Positions 1 through 13,522 are shown, counted from the stretch's first letter. The stretch: 40,204 nucleotides of DNA from Lingula anatina (GCF_001039355.2 NW_019773844.1:1-40204), one strand, 5' to 3'. Notes: generated by a model not told the origin, from the sequence alone. Numbers and translations: made by a program.

Positions 1-68
1 GGATATTTACACTCGACCAAAAAGTTTATTTATTAATGTTGGGTCAAATTTTATTCTCGCAAATCATT

Positions 69-256
69 CAAATGGAGTGACGACGTTGAAGCTTGAAGTT
101 TGAATTTTGAGCAAATCTTGACAATAAATTGTACATTATGTAAGGTACAGTTAAAAGAAAGTCATGAGGTTGCTCAGCATAGGTATCACGTGAAGCCTCC
201 ACTGTTTATTGTCAAGACTTGCTCAAACTTTGTCATGGAAATCCAAATGGAGTGAC
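69..256. repeat. Inverted repeat (23-bp arms) bracketed by 13-bp direct repeats
   Basis: Arms at 106-128 and 205-227 are reverse complements with one mismatch (core GAGCAAATCTTGACAATAAA), separated by 76 bases. Outside them, CAAATGGAGTGAC occurs exactly at 69-81 and 244-256 in direct orientation. The nested arrangement resembles a small insertion with a target duplication, but the direct repeats do not abut the arms. No coding capacity. Confidence 0.6.
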
Positions 257-576
257 CACCACAAAACAAAAACAAAAACAATAAACATCTGAGAGAAGAG
301 TTTCATTTGCTCTGTATGTATCAATTTAAATTATTGTTTTTCTTTTTATCAAGAGCTTATAAAATATGTAGGTTTTACCTCCATGAACATCTGGATTAAG
401 AAGAAAGCAGATATTATAAAGGCGTACATGTGCCCATTTATTTGTTTTGTCAGTTTTCTTACAGTACCAGTATTAATGGGAGGCGACCGTATCTGATAAA
501 TTTGCCCACCTACAGTCCCCAGTATTTCAAGCATTTGGCTTGGATCCAATACGCCTGACCGTGTCCATTATTGTCC

Positions 577-1860
577 AGTATCGATGACCAATACTCATTA
601 AGCTGATGTTTTAATTTGTCAGTGTCAAGACCCCGTGGACGCTCCATTTATTCTATTGAATTTGTACACCAGACCCTCATCCCGGAGTTTGAGTGTCTTG
701 CAAACCACTAGTGTTCTGGAGCATGGGCAAATGTACAAGTGCGATCAAGAATGGTAGTGCATTCTTGGTGTGATTTATAGGTACGAGAGAGAGTCCATAA
801 ACTGCCACACAGTTAAGGTCCGATTCTCACCGATTTGTACAGATCCTTGATTGGTACTTTCTCGCATCATTTTGACCCTTACCGGTATGAATCTAATGGA
901 GGACCGGGCCTTCCGCTAAACGGACCCTCGGCTTCTTAACTACAACGCAGACCATCTGGTCGGTAAGCTTTAAAGCGGGTTCCTATTATTTGATCCGCGG
1001 ATCTATTAGTCTGCTGTTCTGATCCGATAGCTATCGTCTATCAATGTCTACTTCCAAATCAAGGAGCACAATCAAAAAAGGCCTAATTCTGATTTAATTG
1101 AATTGAACAACTCGGGTATATTTCAGTGTCCAATTCAAAAGCATCCTTATACCGTGTACAATTTCTTCGAACCCAGTTTACCGCTGTTATCGCTGACTAA
1201 TGCTCATTAGCGCAAGATTTCAATTGTCAGTGCCATTATTCTCTTGAAATGGACGTCATGGTGGTTTAGAAGAGCGGCTTTTAGTGGCGATTCCATTTCA
1301 GTGTTTCGTAGGCTTTGGTATCAAGTGACTTCTTGTCCAGGGAAACGGAGAGATGAAGAGATTAATTGCCATAAATTGACTTGGTTTCAACCGATTGATT
1401 TTCCCCTAAGTGGTAGCATTATCGAACTGTGGACGTTCTTGAGCTGTCATCTGATGGTAATACATCTTAAACTGGTTGAATAGGCCTTTTTCCGTTTGAA
1501 GGTCCGTTGACAGTTCGCTCCCCATCGGATGGACGTGAGGCAAACTTTGTTCATTTCTTGGAACGTTTGTCAAGATTGATTTAGACATCAAACACTTATT
1601 TCCGTCCATGGCGTCACGGTCGTTGACACATGGGACCCTTGCTTCAAGAAAATTGATATCCATTTTATTTTATTAGCCATCATGGCCTAGAGCAGAGCTA
1701 TGTGTCTGTGATCTCTAAGTGGCAGTGTGTCGGTCTCTACTGGTTTAATGAGCTTGTCTTATATCTGAAAATCAATGTCTGTATTTGTTTCCAAATCAAA
1801 GCACAAGCTCAAAAAAGGCCCAAATCCGTTTCAGTGATTAGATTGAGTTATCAATCTTGT
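577..1860. repeat. Diverged direct duplication
   Basis: The segment near 577-625 (ATCGATGACCAATACTCATT ... TTTGTCAGTG) resembles 1184-1233 (ATCGCTGACTAATGCTCATT ... ATTGTCAGTG). The segment near 1041-1090 (TCAATGTCTACTTCCAAATC ... AAAAAAGGCC) resembles 1770-1830 (TCAATGTCTG ... TTCCAAATCAAAGCACAAGC ... AAAAAAGGCC). Order is preserved and spacing differs by about 120 bases, as expected for an old tandem duplication or two copies of one repeat. Compared by eye. Confidence 0.45.
889..975 (+). repeat. Dispersed repeat, copy 1
   Basis: This stretch begins GAATCTAATGGAGGACCGGG and continues through CGGCTTCTTAACTACAACGC. It is a diverged copy of 31147-31230, roughly 30 kb away in the same orientation. 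A fragment similar to its middle (ACACGGACCCCCAGCTTCTTAAC) also occurs near 31253-31275. No open frame or terminal repeats were seen, so the family cannot be assigned. Confidence 0.5.
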
Positions 1861-2054
1861 CTGAATTGCATTACCGACAGACTCGTCATGCGCTACTCTG
1901 AGCTGTAAGTTCTTTCTGATATGTGCATGAGATGTAAATTAACATTGTATGTTACTGCTAGGACAGAAAAGTATGTATTAATTTGAGCCAGCATTAACGT
2001 GTTGAGGTGAAGTTTAACAGGTCTGTGGCAGCCAAAAAATGAACCCATGTTTGA

Positions 2055-2090
2055 GTGTGTGTGTGTGGGGGGGGGGGAGGGGGGGCGGTT
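2055..2090 (+). repeat. GT microsatellite followed by G-rich tract
   Basis: (GT)n runs directly into two long G runs separated by a single A. The + strand could form a G-quadruplex. No gene is associated. Confidence 0.7.
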
Positions 2091-5000
2091 GGGAGTGGTT
2101 CGCACCTGTCAGCCGTGCAGTTATCATTGATAGCTAGACGCTTTCCAATCACGGCCCCTTAATGAAGTCAGACTTTGCCTTCAGCGGAAACGGGCTAAAA
2201 CTACAACAGAGAAGACGTAGGGGTGAAAGCTATATGCTTTATCATTGAAATCAATACCTTTTTTCCTCGGGAAATGAGACAACATGTTTACCATGACTGA
2301 AAATGAAAACAGCGTGATTCATTACGTGTGAATAGTCACGGATTTGTGTGTGAGCATTGTACTTTAGATATTAAAATGTTCTTTTCAGTTTCAGAAAGTT
2401 CTTGTTTATAGTGAAAACAAATCGGATCAAGTGACGGGCTGTGGGTTCTAAGACTTCAAAATCTCTTGAAAGACCATTTTAATGTTTCTAACGCATTCCT
2501 GCATGCACTCTGTATCATCCATTCACCAAAATCAAAAACCAATCAAAATATTATAAACACTCGTTTTCTGAGTGTAACAGCAACCACTAAGGAACCACGC
2601 ACTTTGTGAAATGTTAAGTTGACAGCCTTTGGGCATGACACTCACTAACTGGCTACGAGTATTTGACATTTGTGATATTGTGGAACACTTGGTTATATAT
2701 ATTTTTTCAAGCGCCAGATTGGCGATTGGCGCCATAAAACTGGCATTTAGTACACTTACCATTTCTACAAAGTTAATTTTATTAAATAAGGGACAATCCG
2801 TTTTATTTTCACCATTAATATATTTTTTTCGTAATTAAGTTGGAAACAATTGACAACTACCTGAAAATTGGAGTAACGCGCAAAACGCGACACTACAGCT
2901 GAGAAACACTACAGCTAAGAAACATCTGTGAATTTAGAAACCAGCTGAATTTTCTATCAGTGCAATTGAATTGTGATGCAATTGACAGCCATAAGAAGTT
3001 GATTGCATGTAGATGACAATCATAGCAAATGTTATCCACTTCCAAAGACCAATAAGCTTTTTATATTATTATTCACTCAATTCGAGGAGAAATCGGCAGC
3101 CAAAGGGAAAATGCCACCATAAGTTCACTGGTTGTGAAAAACATGAAAGGGTATCTTGTTAAGCTGAAACGAAATCCTAACATTCTTTCGTGTTGAACAA
3201 ATTTGAAGAACTCAGACTGGCTGTCATAGGGGTCTGATAACACTAATGCATGTCACTGTGACCGATTCCTTAAATCACTTTAAATCGTGATTCAGAAGCA
3301 ATCAAAGCTTGTTCAAGTTTGGGAAAAAACACTTATACTGTACTGGCTATATGTCTAATATCTTTTAATTGGCCGTAGGCATAGGAGAGATGACCCAGTG
3401 AAACCACATCAAACATAAAATAATTTTCCATAAGCACCAAATGATTTCTTTTACTTAATGAAGTCTACTCGCTATAGAATGGCTGTCGTACTTAAATGTA
3501 TATTATATTATATCAACTAACAAAAACTGGATATTGTGTACTTGTAATTATCACCAGCGGGATTAGTTTCTCTACCTTGGCTTTAAATTGACATGCTGAT
3601 TTCCTGTAAAAGCTACATTTCCTAGATTTCCAGTTTCTTGGCAGCGATCTCGGTCTATCGGATTTAGCCTTTTGACCCAATTCGTCCTCCTAGGCTCTAG
3701 GTCAGCTTGACATCACTTCAATCCACTGGGAGCAATGAGTTTGGTTGGCCTTTAATTCAGGAAATAATACAAAAAAAATGTTCGTGTGAAAAGAAAAGAC
3801 TTAGATATAAACCATAATATATATTATTGATTGCGGTGGCTATCTTTCATGAAAGATTAGCGGTATTTCAATAACGATGGTAGAAGTAAGCGGATCGTTT
3901 GTCAAATACTGATCAGGATATCGAGGGGCATTAGAGGTAATGCTACGTATAATGACATATTGCACGATAAGAAACGAGGCCTTTTCGCTTGCTTAAATCC
4001 TTTGTTTGAAGAAAAAAAATAGTTAGTTGGCTTATGCTTTGTATGTATAATGTATTGGAATAAGATTGGCCTTCTATCCTTCACTGACAACAAATACGGC
4101 AAATAGAGCACCGTAAGCCCTAACGCTCATGTCATAAAGGCGTTTCACAGTTGCACGGCCGTAACACTACGAAGACGCAGCAAGCCCAGGAGCCCACTTC
4201 CGATATTTAGCCTTCAACGGCAGAACGTCAAATGGACGCCAAACCTCAGAACCTGAACCGCCATTGGATCCACGGGCGTCTTGGAGACCAGATAAACCCT
4301 AATGGCGGCATTACTAGTGCAGTTGCGTGACGTGTATCTTTTTTCACGATCGGTTTATTTCGATATTGTTTCCAATATCGTGTGACATTTGGATATTCTG
4401 ATGAAAGCTGTCTTTGATGAGGAAAAAAGTAAATTTCAATTCCAATGAGCACCATCCGATATCACAAATAATTTTGCATTTTGTCGGATTTGGTTGAGAG
4501 CGAGGTCCAAATTATGACAAAGAGTGGAACAGGTCTGCTTTCGCAAAGTTACTGAAATAAAGACGTATTATATGTGGGGTGGTCGGCTTATGTCTCGTTT
4601 ATTTTTTTATTATCCAATTAACATTACTTGGGCTGAATTGCTGGTGTACGTGTGTCTTGCCAGCATGCCATGCCATTATTTTAGCGTGCTTTCGGTAAAC
4701 AATGGTATTATATGTCTTTGGCTTCCAGTTTTGGGGTATTGTGTGTTAGAGAGGGAATGTCTTTGACGATCGGCACAATTTGACCAGCAAGAGTGATGGT
4801 CATTTGCATTTAAAACACATTTCACGTACCTGTAATTATGATGGTGTCCCGATTGGCAAGCATACTCAAGATGACAAGCAAAAAACAACAGCACTATAGT
4901 TATCCATGCTTTGCGTGTCGCCAAAGTACTTAGTACCAGTGGTACTGTACATTATAGTCAATAATCCTGGCGCATAACGTGTCACCCTTATCACTCAAAA

Positions 5001-6127
5001 AGTAGTTTCACTCCTGAGGATCCTCACACTTTTCTAGTCTCGAATGACATCCCGCACTGCTGTCGGCTTAAATTACATGTAAAACATTGTGCAAGTTTAT
5101 TCAAACTCAGCTAATCCTAGATGCAAATTAACAATGAGGGCAGCACAAAGGCGTGGAAAGTTTAGACATGAGAGTTTTGTTTTGATTAAAGAAAGAAAGA
5201 GCTTGGCAAAATATTTACAATTCATCGCGTCGATGTAAAAAAAACAAAAGCACAACAATACAAAAAATCAGCAAACAGTTTTTTTTTTCGTTTTCATTCG
5301 TTCTTAAGGGTTTTTTATATAACCATGTAAAAAGGCTCCATTTAATGGTACAGAATTTTACCGGGCTACCTGTACGGTAACTGAACGTCTACACCACGAC
5401 ATCAGTCTCTCGGAAAGCTACATGTATCTCCTACTAGTTTATGTAATCATATTTCACGGAAAAGTATTTGTTTAACAGTTTTTTTATTATCATTTTGTTT
5501 TAAAGAGAATTTATAACAACAGCGCGTAAGCCAAGAGATGAAATTGTTTGCCAAGGTAAACGGCGCGCAGTTGGAAGCACATGTGCAGCGTACAAAGAGA
5601 GCGAGGCATGTGAGGGCTTTGACATTTTGTTTCCATGGGTAGTTTACATTGTACTTTATTCATGCAAAGCCTAAACGAGAAAATAATTGTTGGCTGTGTT
5701 CTGGTAGGTTCTGTTAAACGGTGGATGACGCTTTGGTATCTCAACACTTATGTTACAGAAGCTGGTACATATGTTTGTAACTAGCATGAGGCGAGAAAGA
5801 AAAACACAAGGGCACCTGATTTAAGATGGTAGGCTGTCCACATAATAAACGCAGCTGTCCGCAGGGATGTGTGTGTGTGTGTACTTCGATGATGAAAGTT
5901 GAGCATGCTCCAAGAATCTCTAACCAACTAAACCATCATCTCTATGTGAAATGGTGTTTTTTCTACCTTTACCTATACCTCTACCTTTTTTCTGAAATAT
6001 ACATTGTATACTTGTATAATCTTTGTATTTAGTGGTGACCATGCAGTTCAATACTTTGAAAAGGAATATTACATATTTACTTACGTGTCCTTTTAAAATG
6101 AAAAATGAAGTATAAAGCATGCTAGTT

Positions 6128-6130
<3 letters not shown>

Positions 6131-6199
<69 letters not shown>
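6131..6199. repeat. (TA)n microsatellite
   Basis: About 69 bases of uninterrupted TA dinucleotide. A minus-strand open frame across it (a run of Tyr-Ile) is an artefact of the repeat. Confidence 0.95.
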
Positions 6200-6201
<2 letters not shown>

Positions 6202-8829
6202 AAAAGAAAAATATATTTTGGAGACAGCACTGCTCTGTTTCGCCCTAACCTAGCCCACTTTTTAACTTTACGTATACTTGCATTTTCATCTACATGTAAG
6301 CTCAGTTCATTCATTGCAGAATGCACCTGTTTTAGATGCCGTAGATAAAGAAATTCGACCATTTATTCAATTGCTTTAAGCCAGTTCAGCTTTTCTAGAC
6401 ACCCTCAACCGATTAGTTTGTGCTAACGCCGCGTCTTCTAACAAGACGCTAAATGGAAGACATCCATGTTTCTGAAGCACAATCATTAGGGCGAAGACTG
6501 ACCAGTGGTTCTCAAAACATTGGCGCTATTAGGGCCACGTGGGTTGCTTCTAATTATAGTGGTTACCGTATTGTATCTCGATTGAAATAACATGAGGGAA
6601 CAGAAGCGATTATAAAATTGCCCCGGGGTCTTCACACTTGGCACTGGGAGTGGCTCTTGAACCTGGCAGTACGCCTTCCAAGTTGTAAAAGCACTTGTTT
6701 TAAGTCGTAAGATGTTTAATTATTTTTGGTTTTAAACAAACACAAATTACAAGCAGTTTGATTTCTATTGTGTTCCTGCTGTCAACGTAATAGAATTTAT
6801 CTTTTGCGAATTTGGATGTTTGACCCACAGGGTTGAAATCTTAAGTACTCTGCTGACGGAGTCTTTCCATCCGTCAGTTCTGAATATATTTAGGCCTTGC
6901 ATTGTGTGGAAAAAAATATGCAGTTTGATTTGTGTTATTTTCAAGCTTTTCTTCTAGAAAAAATATTCATTTTAAAGTACTATTTTAAGAAATACTTCTC
7001 CAATCATACTGCTACCCTTTTTCTCCAACATTTTCTTTGTATTGTTTTCTTTAACAAATGAATGAAAATATATCCAATTGCCTCATCTCTCTTGACAACG
7101 AGAGGATAGTGTATCAGTGGATCGGTTTTGCGGCTTAAATGTTCTCCCAACTCGCCCACTTTGCTCTTGTAATTGGTATTTAAAGAACCACGTTGTCAAG
7201 AACACGACATTTGGTGTTCCACTCTGTACCGCGATGTTAAACCGCTATCAAATGGCACAAAGTTGAATAATTAAATGTGTATTGATCTGTGGGAAGTATA
7301 TAAACATTAAAATCTTTAAAGAAATGCATTATAAATTATAAGGTAAAAGATTAACTGTCATAAAGTGAAGCTCACCCAAGAAATGCGTCAAATCGTGAGT
7401 GCCGATCGCCCTGTGCACTCATGGAGAAGTTATGGAATGGTTCCGCGTGACGAGTAACGCTTTGTTTTTATATTATTTTTTTTTATATTCCCAATGCGTA
7501 GGATCTATCCAGAAACGAACTTGACGCAAAATTTGACGCAAAATATTCCCCATTGTACAAGAGATGTGCACTTGTCAACAAACTTCAACGACATTCTTTA
7601 AGACGAAAACAAATGTAGGCAATTACCACGAGTGTCATTTATAACTTACAGTACATGACTAGTTTCCATTGAGGCTCAAAGCCGGAGTGTTCGGGTATTA
7701 TTTTCTTTTCCCCGTGGACTGAACGAATCCACCACTTGCGAATCGTTTCGTATTCAAGTGTCACGATTCTGCGATCACCCAACAAATATAACGAACTTAG
7801 TTTTTTGTCCCCTGAGACGACAGTGAATAGTTGTTTTTCATCTCTCTCTTTCTCGTTCATTAAGCCACGAGATAGCCTAGTTTTTACTAAAAATAATCCT
7901 TCTCTTATTATTCATGGATAATCAACACAGGAAACGTGTCGTTGCATACAGTAGGAACATCCTGATTACATCCTCTGGTATTTGAAATATCAAACTATAG
8001 GTGAATGACATTTTCAGTATATTTGCAATTTTACTACCGAGTAGGATTCAAAGACACCGCGAAGGACATCAGCATTAACGACATGGCAATAATATCTTCA
8101 GTTTCCTGTCTTTTCTATCATGACCTCAAACATGAGGATACGCTGAATGCCATAACCCTTTGCAGTAGTACATGTTCTTTCAGTCGCATTCAAGAAGCTA
8201 GAAGATGTTAGAAAATACTGTTCTAACAAACTACGGCAGTAAATTATTCAGAACTGGAACAAATCATACCGTTTGTCCTATTTTGAGCTTAAGTGTATAT
8301 AATTTCAGCTTCCCTAAATTGACTGAGGTTCTGGACAGTAGAGTGTGTTTATTCCATTGAGGAATTCTGAAACATTTTACACTGCTCAAACGGCAACACA
8401 ATGTTTCCGAAACAAGCACAGCGAAATATGCAGCATCTGACACTTTAAATTTACAATTTTTTTTTTTTTTTTGAATATGATTAAAATGACCAAAGATTAG
8501 GTAATGAGAAATATTCAAATAGATAGTTTCTGAATTACCGTAGATCAACTTTTTCACACGTAGATATGTTCCGCGTAAAGGTCAATAGACATCCATCGAT
8601 ATTCAGGCCAATCACAGAGATGGCGAATTTAGATTAAGAAAATAAAGCTAACTAATTTTTATTTCATGGTCATACTATATTTTATATTATTAATCGCATT
8701 GGCAAACAATTCATACAACATCACTGGTTTATGTAGCTATCATGCACCGATGGCTTATCTTTATTTAATTAACACGAAAAACAAAATTGCCGTGCAGCTA
8801 ATTCAATCAAAACTGGCTTATATTTGTAG

Positions 8830-8924
8830 AAGATGACTGCCAGACGTCTGTATCAGTGGCACTGGATGGGGAGGAGTCGGAACTTCTGTTTATCAGCCCT
8901 AAAAGCAGCAACATAGGCGAACAG
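8830..8924 (+). CDS. RGK-family small GTPase, internal exon (switch II / degenerate G3 region)
   Basis: This 95-base exon is too short to show as a long open frame. It follows a TATTTGTAG acceptor and ends at CAG|GTATGT. With the first two bases completing a codon from an upstream exon, it encodes 31 residues that include VSVALDGEESELLF. This matches the beta2-beta3 segment of RGK GTPases (VDGE in Gem/Rad; a KTVSVxLDGEES-like stretch in insect RGK, from my knowledge of the family). It ends in phase 0, and the exon at 13698 begins in phase 0, so the frames join without a stop. The usual G3 motif (DxxG in Ras, DxWE in vertebrate RGK) is replaced by FISPKSS, with no aspartate. The preceding exon with the P-loop was searched for on the + strand between 1 and 8829 and not found. 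The match is from recognition of the family, not an alignment. Confidence 0.82.
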
Positions 8925-11839
8925 GTATGTACCTAGTACTGCATGCGTGTAGAGCTACGTCATAAGTTGTGTTCCCATTCACAATGGAGCAGCCAACTTG
9001 TACAGTTGTATCACCATAAGGTAATCGTAGGCAGCAGAGTTAAATCACGTGATTATAATGTTTTAATATGTGAAGGATAAACGCATCTTTCTGGTGTAGT
9101 TAAGGGTGCACTGTGGTTAAAACATGGACTGATTACTCTCTGCATCCCCAGAGGGTGCACTAGGAGTCTTTTTTCCAACCCCACAAACGGACGTTGTGCA
9201 AAATTGCTTGTAAATAATAACTTTTGCTGACTCGTCACATCATAATTTTTAGGATGATGAGTCTTATTAAATATTTGATATATATTATTTGTCCCTAAGG
9301 CCATAACATTTAATACAGGCAACAATTTGCTACATTGTTGTTATTGTTAAATGATTTGGATAGTGGGGTTGTATAAAAACAGCCTTTTAGGGCAAATCTT
9401 GAACAATCTATATTCTTTGTTGCCTTCTTTCTTGAATGGGACTATGAAAGTTTGTGTTACACTGGGATGGAGTAGACATAAATGTTGAAATCGTGATTTT
9501 GTATAGTACTTTACGGGGCCCTGTTATAGGAGGGTTGTCGGTTGTTGGTTGGCAGACACACAAAAGAACTTGATTAAGATTCGACAGAGCATTTGGTTAG
9601 TGTTTTGTCGCTGCTAACGGAAACGAACATTTATTTTTTTTTATTTTTTTTTTTATTTTTTGTTAACATGACAAAGCCGTGGTTTGTTACAGTACTTTAT
9701 TATGTACTTCGTCTGATTATGAACTTCAAACTCTTGGTAATTTTCTCCAGTTGGGAAACCCCAAGTCCAATTCAAATTTCCCCTTTCTTTCCATTTCCCG
9801 ACCTATTTCTGAAACTTGTGTGGTACTAGAAAGTAAGTAAAGAATGTATTTGAACAGAATATCGTTGTAGGAGAATTCTTAAATGGTTTCAAATTTTTCA
9901 AATGGAATTTGTTGTTTTTTTACAAAGAAACACGACAGAATTCTCATATTTTGGAAAGAAAGATATGTCCTAGTTGTTACCCAATTTTGATTCCCCCGCC
10001 GATTTCGATAGCGAAAATCATTGAATTCCAGAAAGCAAGTGGGCAATTCTATTAGCTTGAAGTTGAAATAAATGGTGAATGGATTGAAAAACTAATCAGA
10101 GGCGTCACTTGGTCCCTGGGGTTTACCATATATAAATAATAATATCGCACAGAAAATTAGGTGGTTTGGTTAAAGCATACATTCAGAATGGCACAGATAT
10201 TTTACTATGAATCCGCAGGCCATTTTCCTTAACGAAAGGGCGTCTTCAGCAAAAATAATCTGCAAGATTTCAGCTAACTGTTCAGCAAGATTTGTTCACG
10301 AGAAAGAATAAGTTGTGTAAAAAAAAGCGACGAGGTGATTAGAGCACTCATATCCAGAGTTCAGAAAGTAAATCCTCGTTATAAATAAATCTATCCGGAC
10401 AAATGAGCTTACATTACTTACAAGGTCAAGGTCATTTGTTATAACAGTGCCAATGAGCCAGTACGTGGGCGACTGTCAAGGAATTAATGTCTACTGTATC
10501 AAATTACCTCTTTAAGAAATATCCCCCAGCCATTTAGATGCGTCAAAATATGTCGATATCGCACACAGAAGGCGTGGAAGATCGATTGTTTTGTGGTCGT
10601 TTTTGGTTTTTAATTGATGCATTGTGATAGGCACTTTGCTCTTTTAATGATTGTGAAGCATTTGACTGGAATGTCTGTTTTATAAATTGGGGCATCGCGA
10701 GCCGTACGATGTCCTACCGACACACACACACCCAAAAATAAGGAAAAAGCATTTATTTATACATTGAATAAAACATGAATTAATACTTTATTTCGGAACC
10801 CATAGAACCCACTGATTCTTTACACACTTACAGTGTATCCAATATGATATTTATGAGTTTTATGAAAAACATTATAAAAACTAAAAAAAGAGATTATTGT
10901 TGCCAAAGCCAAAATTTAACCGACGGAAACTGAGCAGGCAGCATGTTAACGTAGGGCTTTTAGCGTAGGCTTCATTCTTACTACATAGCGTGCATACGCA
11001 TATGTAACTTTAATCAGTAGAACCATATGTCATATCCGTGTTATTGGATCTGAAATAGGCTTTTTCGGCTTTCACGATTTGTTCTGTGCTTCATCATTCA
11101 GATGTTAAGAATAATGGTCATGAAAATCCCAGGGGAATAATTATTATTGGATAGTTAACCAGATTTGGGTGTGATTAAGTGATTAAGGGAACGAGTGCTC
11201 TCGGCAATGGACCGTTGCAATATCCAGCGCTGTCTACATTAATGCCTCCAATCACTCTCAAGACGCCGGGTGAATAGGTGAGAGTTGCATCAAAGACTTC
11301 CAAACATTCAGACTTCATCGCGGAATCAGTTATGTCCCTCATAGTGTTTCAAGCAGTATTTCTTTGATTATAAACATGCCAAAACAGAAACATTGGTCAT
11401 CGCTGGGAAACTTCAATACAATGCACAGCAGATTTTGACCAGAGAGCCTAATGTTGCCAAGATATTTTAGGGCATACGCTGCCTTGGGGTTTAGATTAGG
11501 AAATACGTAGAGGCATTGTTGGTGTCAATGTTTTGAAGTACATACAATGAGGATTCATCCTTTAATGTATGCGTACCCTTATTTCTCAAATACATTTTGT
11601 AGATACATTTTCTAAGGAATCTGTCCCCAGAGGCTTAATTGTTGCTGCTTTGACAGCAAAAGACCTCATAGGCGTATACATGCATACCCTCATTCCTATT
11701 TTCCAAATCAATTTAGGCAGATTTAGTAAACGCGTTTTAACTTTTACCTTCGGACAATAAACTACTTGTGCTTCAGCTAATAATGCTCACTGGTATTTTA
11801 AATTGTCTAGTGTTAGTGTGAAACGCGCCTTTTATTTGT

Positions 11840-12090
11840 TTCTTTGTTTTGCTTGTTTGCTTGCTTACTCATGGACAGATATACGTGTTATTCGCTTGCT
11901 CACAGTTGTACTTTCTGTGCATGTTTGTTTGTTTAGTTGCTTGCTTGTTTGTTTATATATTTGTCTGCTTGTTTGATTTCTTGCTTGCTTGTTTGTTTGT
12001 TGTTTGTTTGTCTAGTAGCTGGCTTGTTTGTTTATACACTGTATGTTTTTTGCTTGTTTACTTTCTTGCTTGTTTGTTTGTTTGTCTAAT
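11840..12090 (+). repeat. Degenerate tetranucleotide (TTTG/CTTG) repeat
   Basis: Imperfect TTTG and CTTG units recur throughout. One frame stays open for 91 codons and reads as a Cys/Leu/Phe/Val-rich pseudo-membrane protein. The tetranucleotide periodicity explains this, so no gene is called. Confidence 0.7.
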
Positions 12091-13221
12091 ATACAAAGAT
12101 TACGTATTTGTTGCTTACACATGATCCGACCGTTTTAAAATTTATACCCTAACAAACTCAGACATCAACACCTGATTTAGCATTTCTACGTTATACTGTA
12201 TAGTTATTTTGCCAAATGTCTAAAACACGTGCCATCCTGCACGTGCAACTTCTAATTAGGGACGTAAATCAGGTGATGCAAAATTATGTTTGGCACTTAA
12301 TTTGTGGCAGTCTTTTTGTTAAAGCCTGAGTCAAGTGCATATCCAATGATCTGAAGTCGGAGATGATTTATTCTCAATCAAAGATATGCAAAAACGATGG
12401 CACTGTCTGCCTGTTCTTTTTATCACGAAAGTGAATCACACTTTATGTGGAATTAAACTGGAGACAGTGTCAATGAACGGTTCCCTGTTGCGAACAAGTG
12501 CACGTACCGTAAACCTGTCTGCCGCCACTTCAGAATTCTTATATTTGACATAAAGTATTATAGATCCCGCTATGTTTTGAGATAAAATATCGCTCGTATA
12601 TGTGGGAACGTGATATGGGGTTTGATGGTTCCATGCATTGTGATGAACCGCGGAAAACTGTCGTAGGTGTGCTGTGAATTGCTAACAGCGGTGCTCACCT
12701 ACTCGTACCGCCAGCCAGATATAACACGTAACTTTACCTGCTCTCTTCTCTTGTTAAAAGCAATCTCCACGATCTTTTGACATTTAATAAGAAACCCACC
12801 CGCATATATATGTAATAGTATATATTGAATATATATATATACGCATGACGTCAGTTTCCTCTTGTTTCCCAACTGAATGATTCCGACCACCCAGGCCCAG
12901 GTAGATAGTCCCTCACTGTTACTAAAGTTTATAATAAACAGTTAGCAGATCTTGAGGGATGATAAAAATTTGAAACCTGGAGAGTTTCAACACGTGATAA
13001 ATATTTCATCAAATTACATCACATAAACATAAACATAAAGCGTACATGAATGGATAGGGGGCGACACTTTTCTCATAAAGGGAATAGCGGACCACACAAG
13101 GAGAGAAAAGACTAACTTATGGCGCTCAGGAGTTTCATAAGATATCCAGGTATTGCGCCGTTTTTTTCCAAAAGTTCCTCCCATGGGGGAGTAGGGTAGG
13201 GGATGGGAGTAGTTGGGGATT

Positions 13222-13254
13222 TGACCCCACCCCCACCCCCACCCCCGCCCCCGC
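13222..13254. repeat. C-rich tract (CCCCCA units)
   Basis: Repeated CCCCCA/CCCCCG units, G-rich on the minus strand, with G-quadruplex potential. It produces a spurious polyproline open frame on the + strand. Confidence 0.8.
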
Positions 13255-13495
13255 TCCTGCCTTCTCTATATCCTCTCAGTGGATTACATACTGGGGGTAT
13301 CTGGCATTACCTTGCATCATCTAGTAAAAAGCTATGGGACGCCATTAAGGGCAGTACGATACATGTTCATGTCGCGATAAAGAGTAAAGTGACTGCGTGT
13401 ACATTCAATTACCCCGCTATAAGGAAAGGGCATGCTATGTCTTATGACTGGTGAGGAAGTAGAAACAATGTAGGGTGCAAACGCCATTATGAAAA

Positions 13496-13522
13496 TGTGT
13501 GTGTGTGTGTGTGTGTGTGTGT
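13496..13522 (+). repeat. (GT)n microsatellite
   Basis: A GT dinucleotide run about 175 bases before the acceptor of the RGK exon at 13698. No function is inferred. Confidence 0.9.

Larger units (their letters stand above)
1..8829. other. Non-coding DNA, probably upstream region or intron of the RGK gene
   Basis: No convincing exon was seen on either strand. The stretch holds an inverted repeat inside direct repeats (69-256), diverged duplications between 560 and 1,860, a dispersed repeat copy (889-975), a GT/G-rich tract (2055-2090) and a (TA)n run (6131-6199). Short open frames at 1406-1663 and 7639-7860 (minus) have ordinary composition but no recognisable domain or splice context. A GxxGVGK P-loop codon pattern was looked for on the + strand without success. 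RGK genes usually have the P-loop on the exon before the VDGE segment, so this region may be intron. That is inference. Confidence 0.5.

Noticed and set aside
1406-1663. 85-codon minus-strand frame with ordinary amino acid composition
   Set aside because: No recognised family, no convincing splice or promoter signals, and it lies among diverged repeats. It could still be a real exon, but I cannot support it.
7639-7860. 73-codon minus-strand frame with protein-like composition
   Set aside because: No domain recognised and no linked exons found.
11849-12124. 91-codon open frame rich in Cys, Leu, Phe and Val that looks like a membrane protein
   Set aside because: It follows a degenerate TTTG/CTTG repeat; the periodicity creates the open frame and the composition.
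13203-13454. Polyproline-containing + strand frame
   Set aside because: Generated by the CCCCCA tract within the RGK intron.
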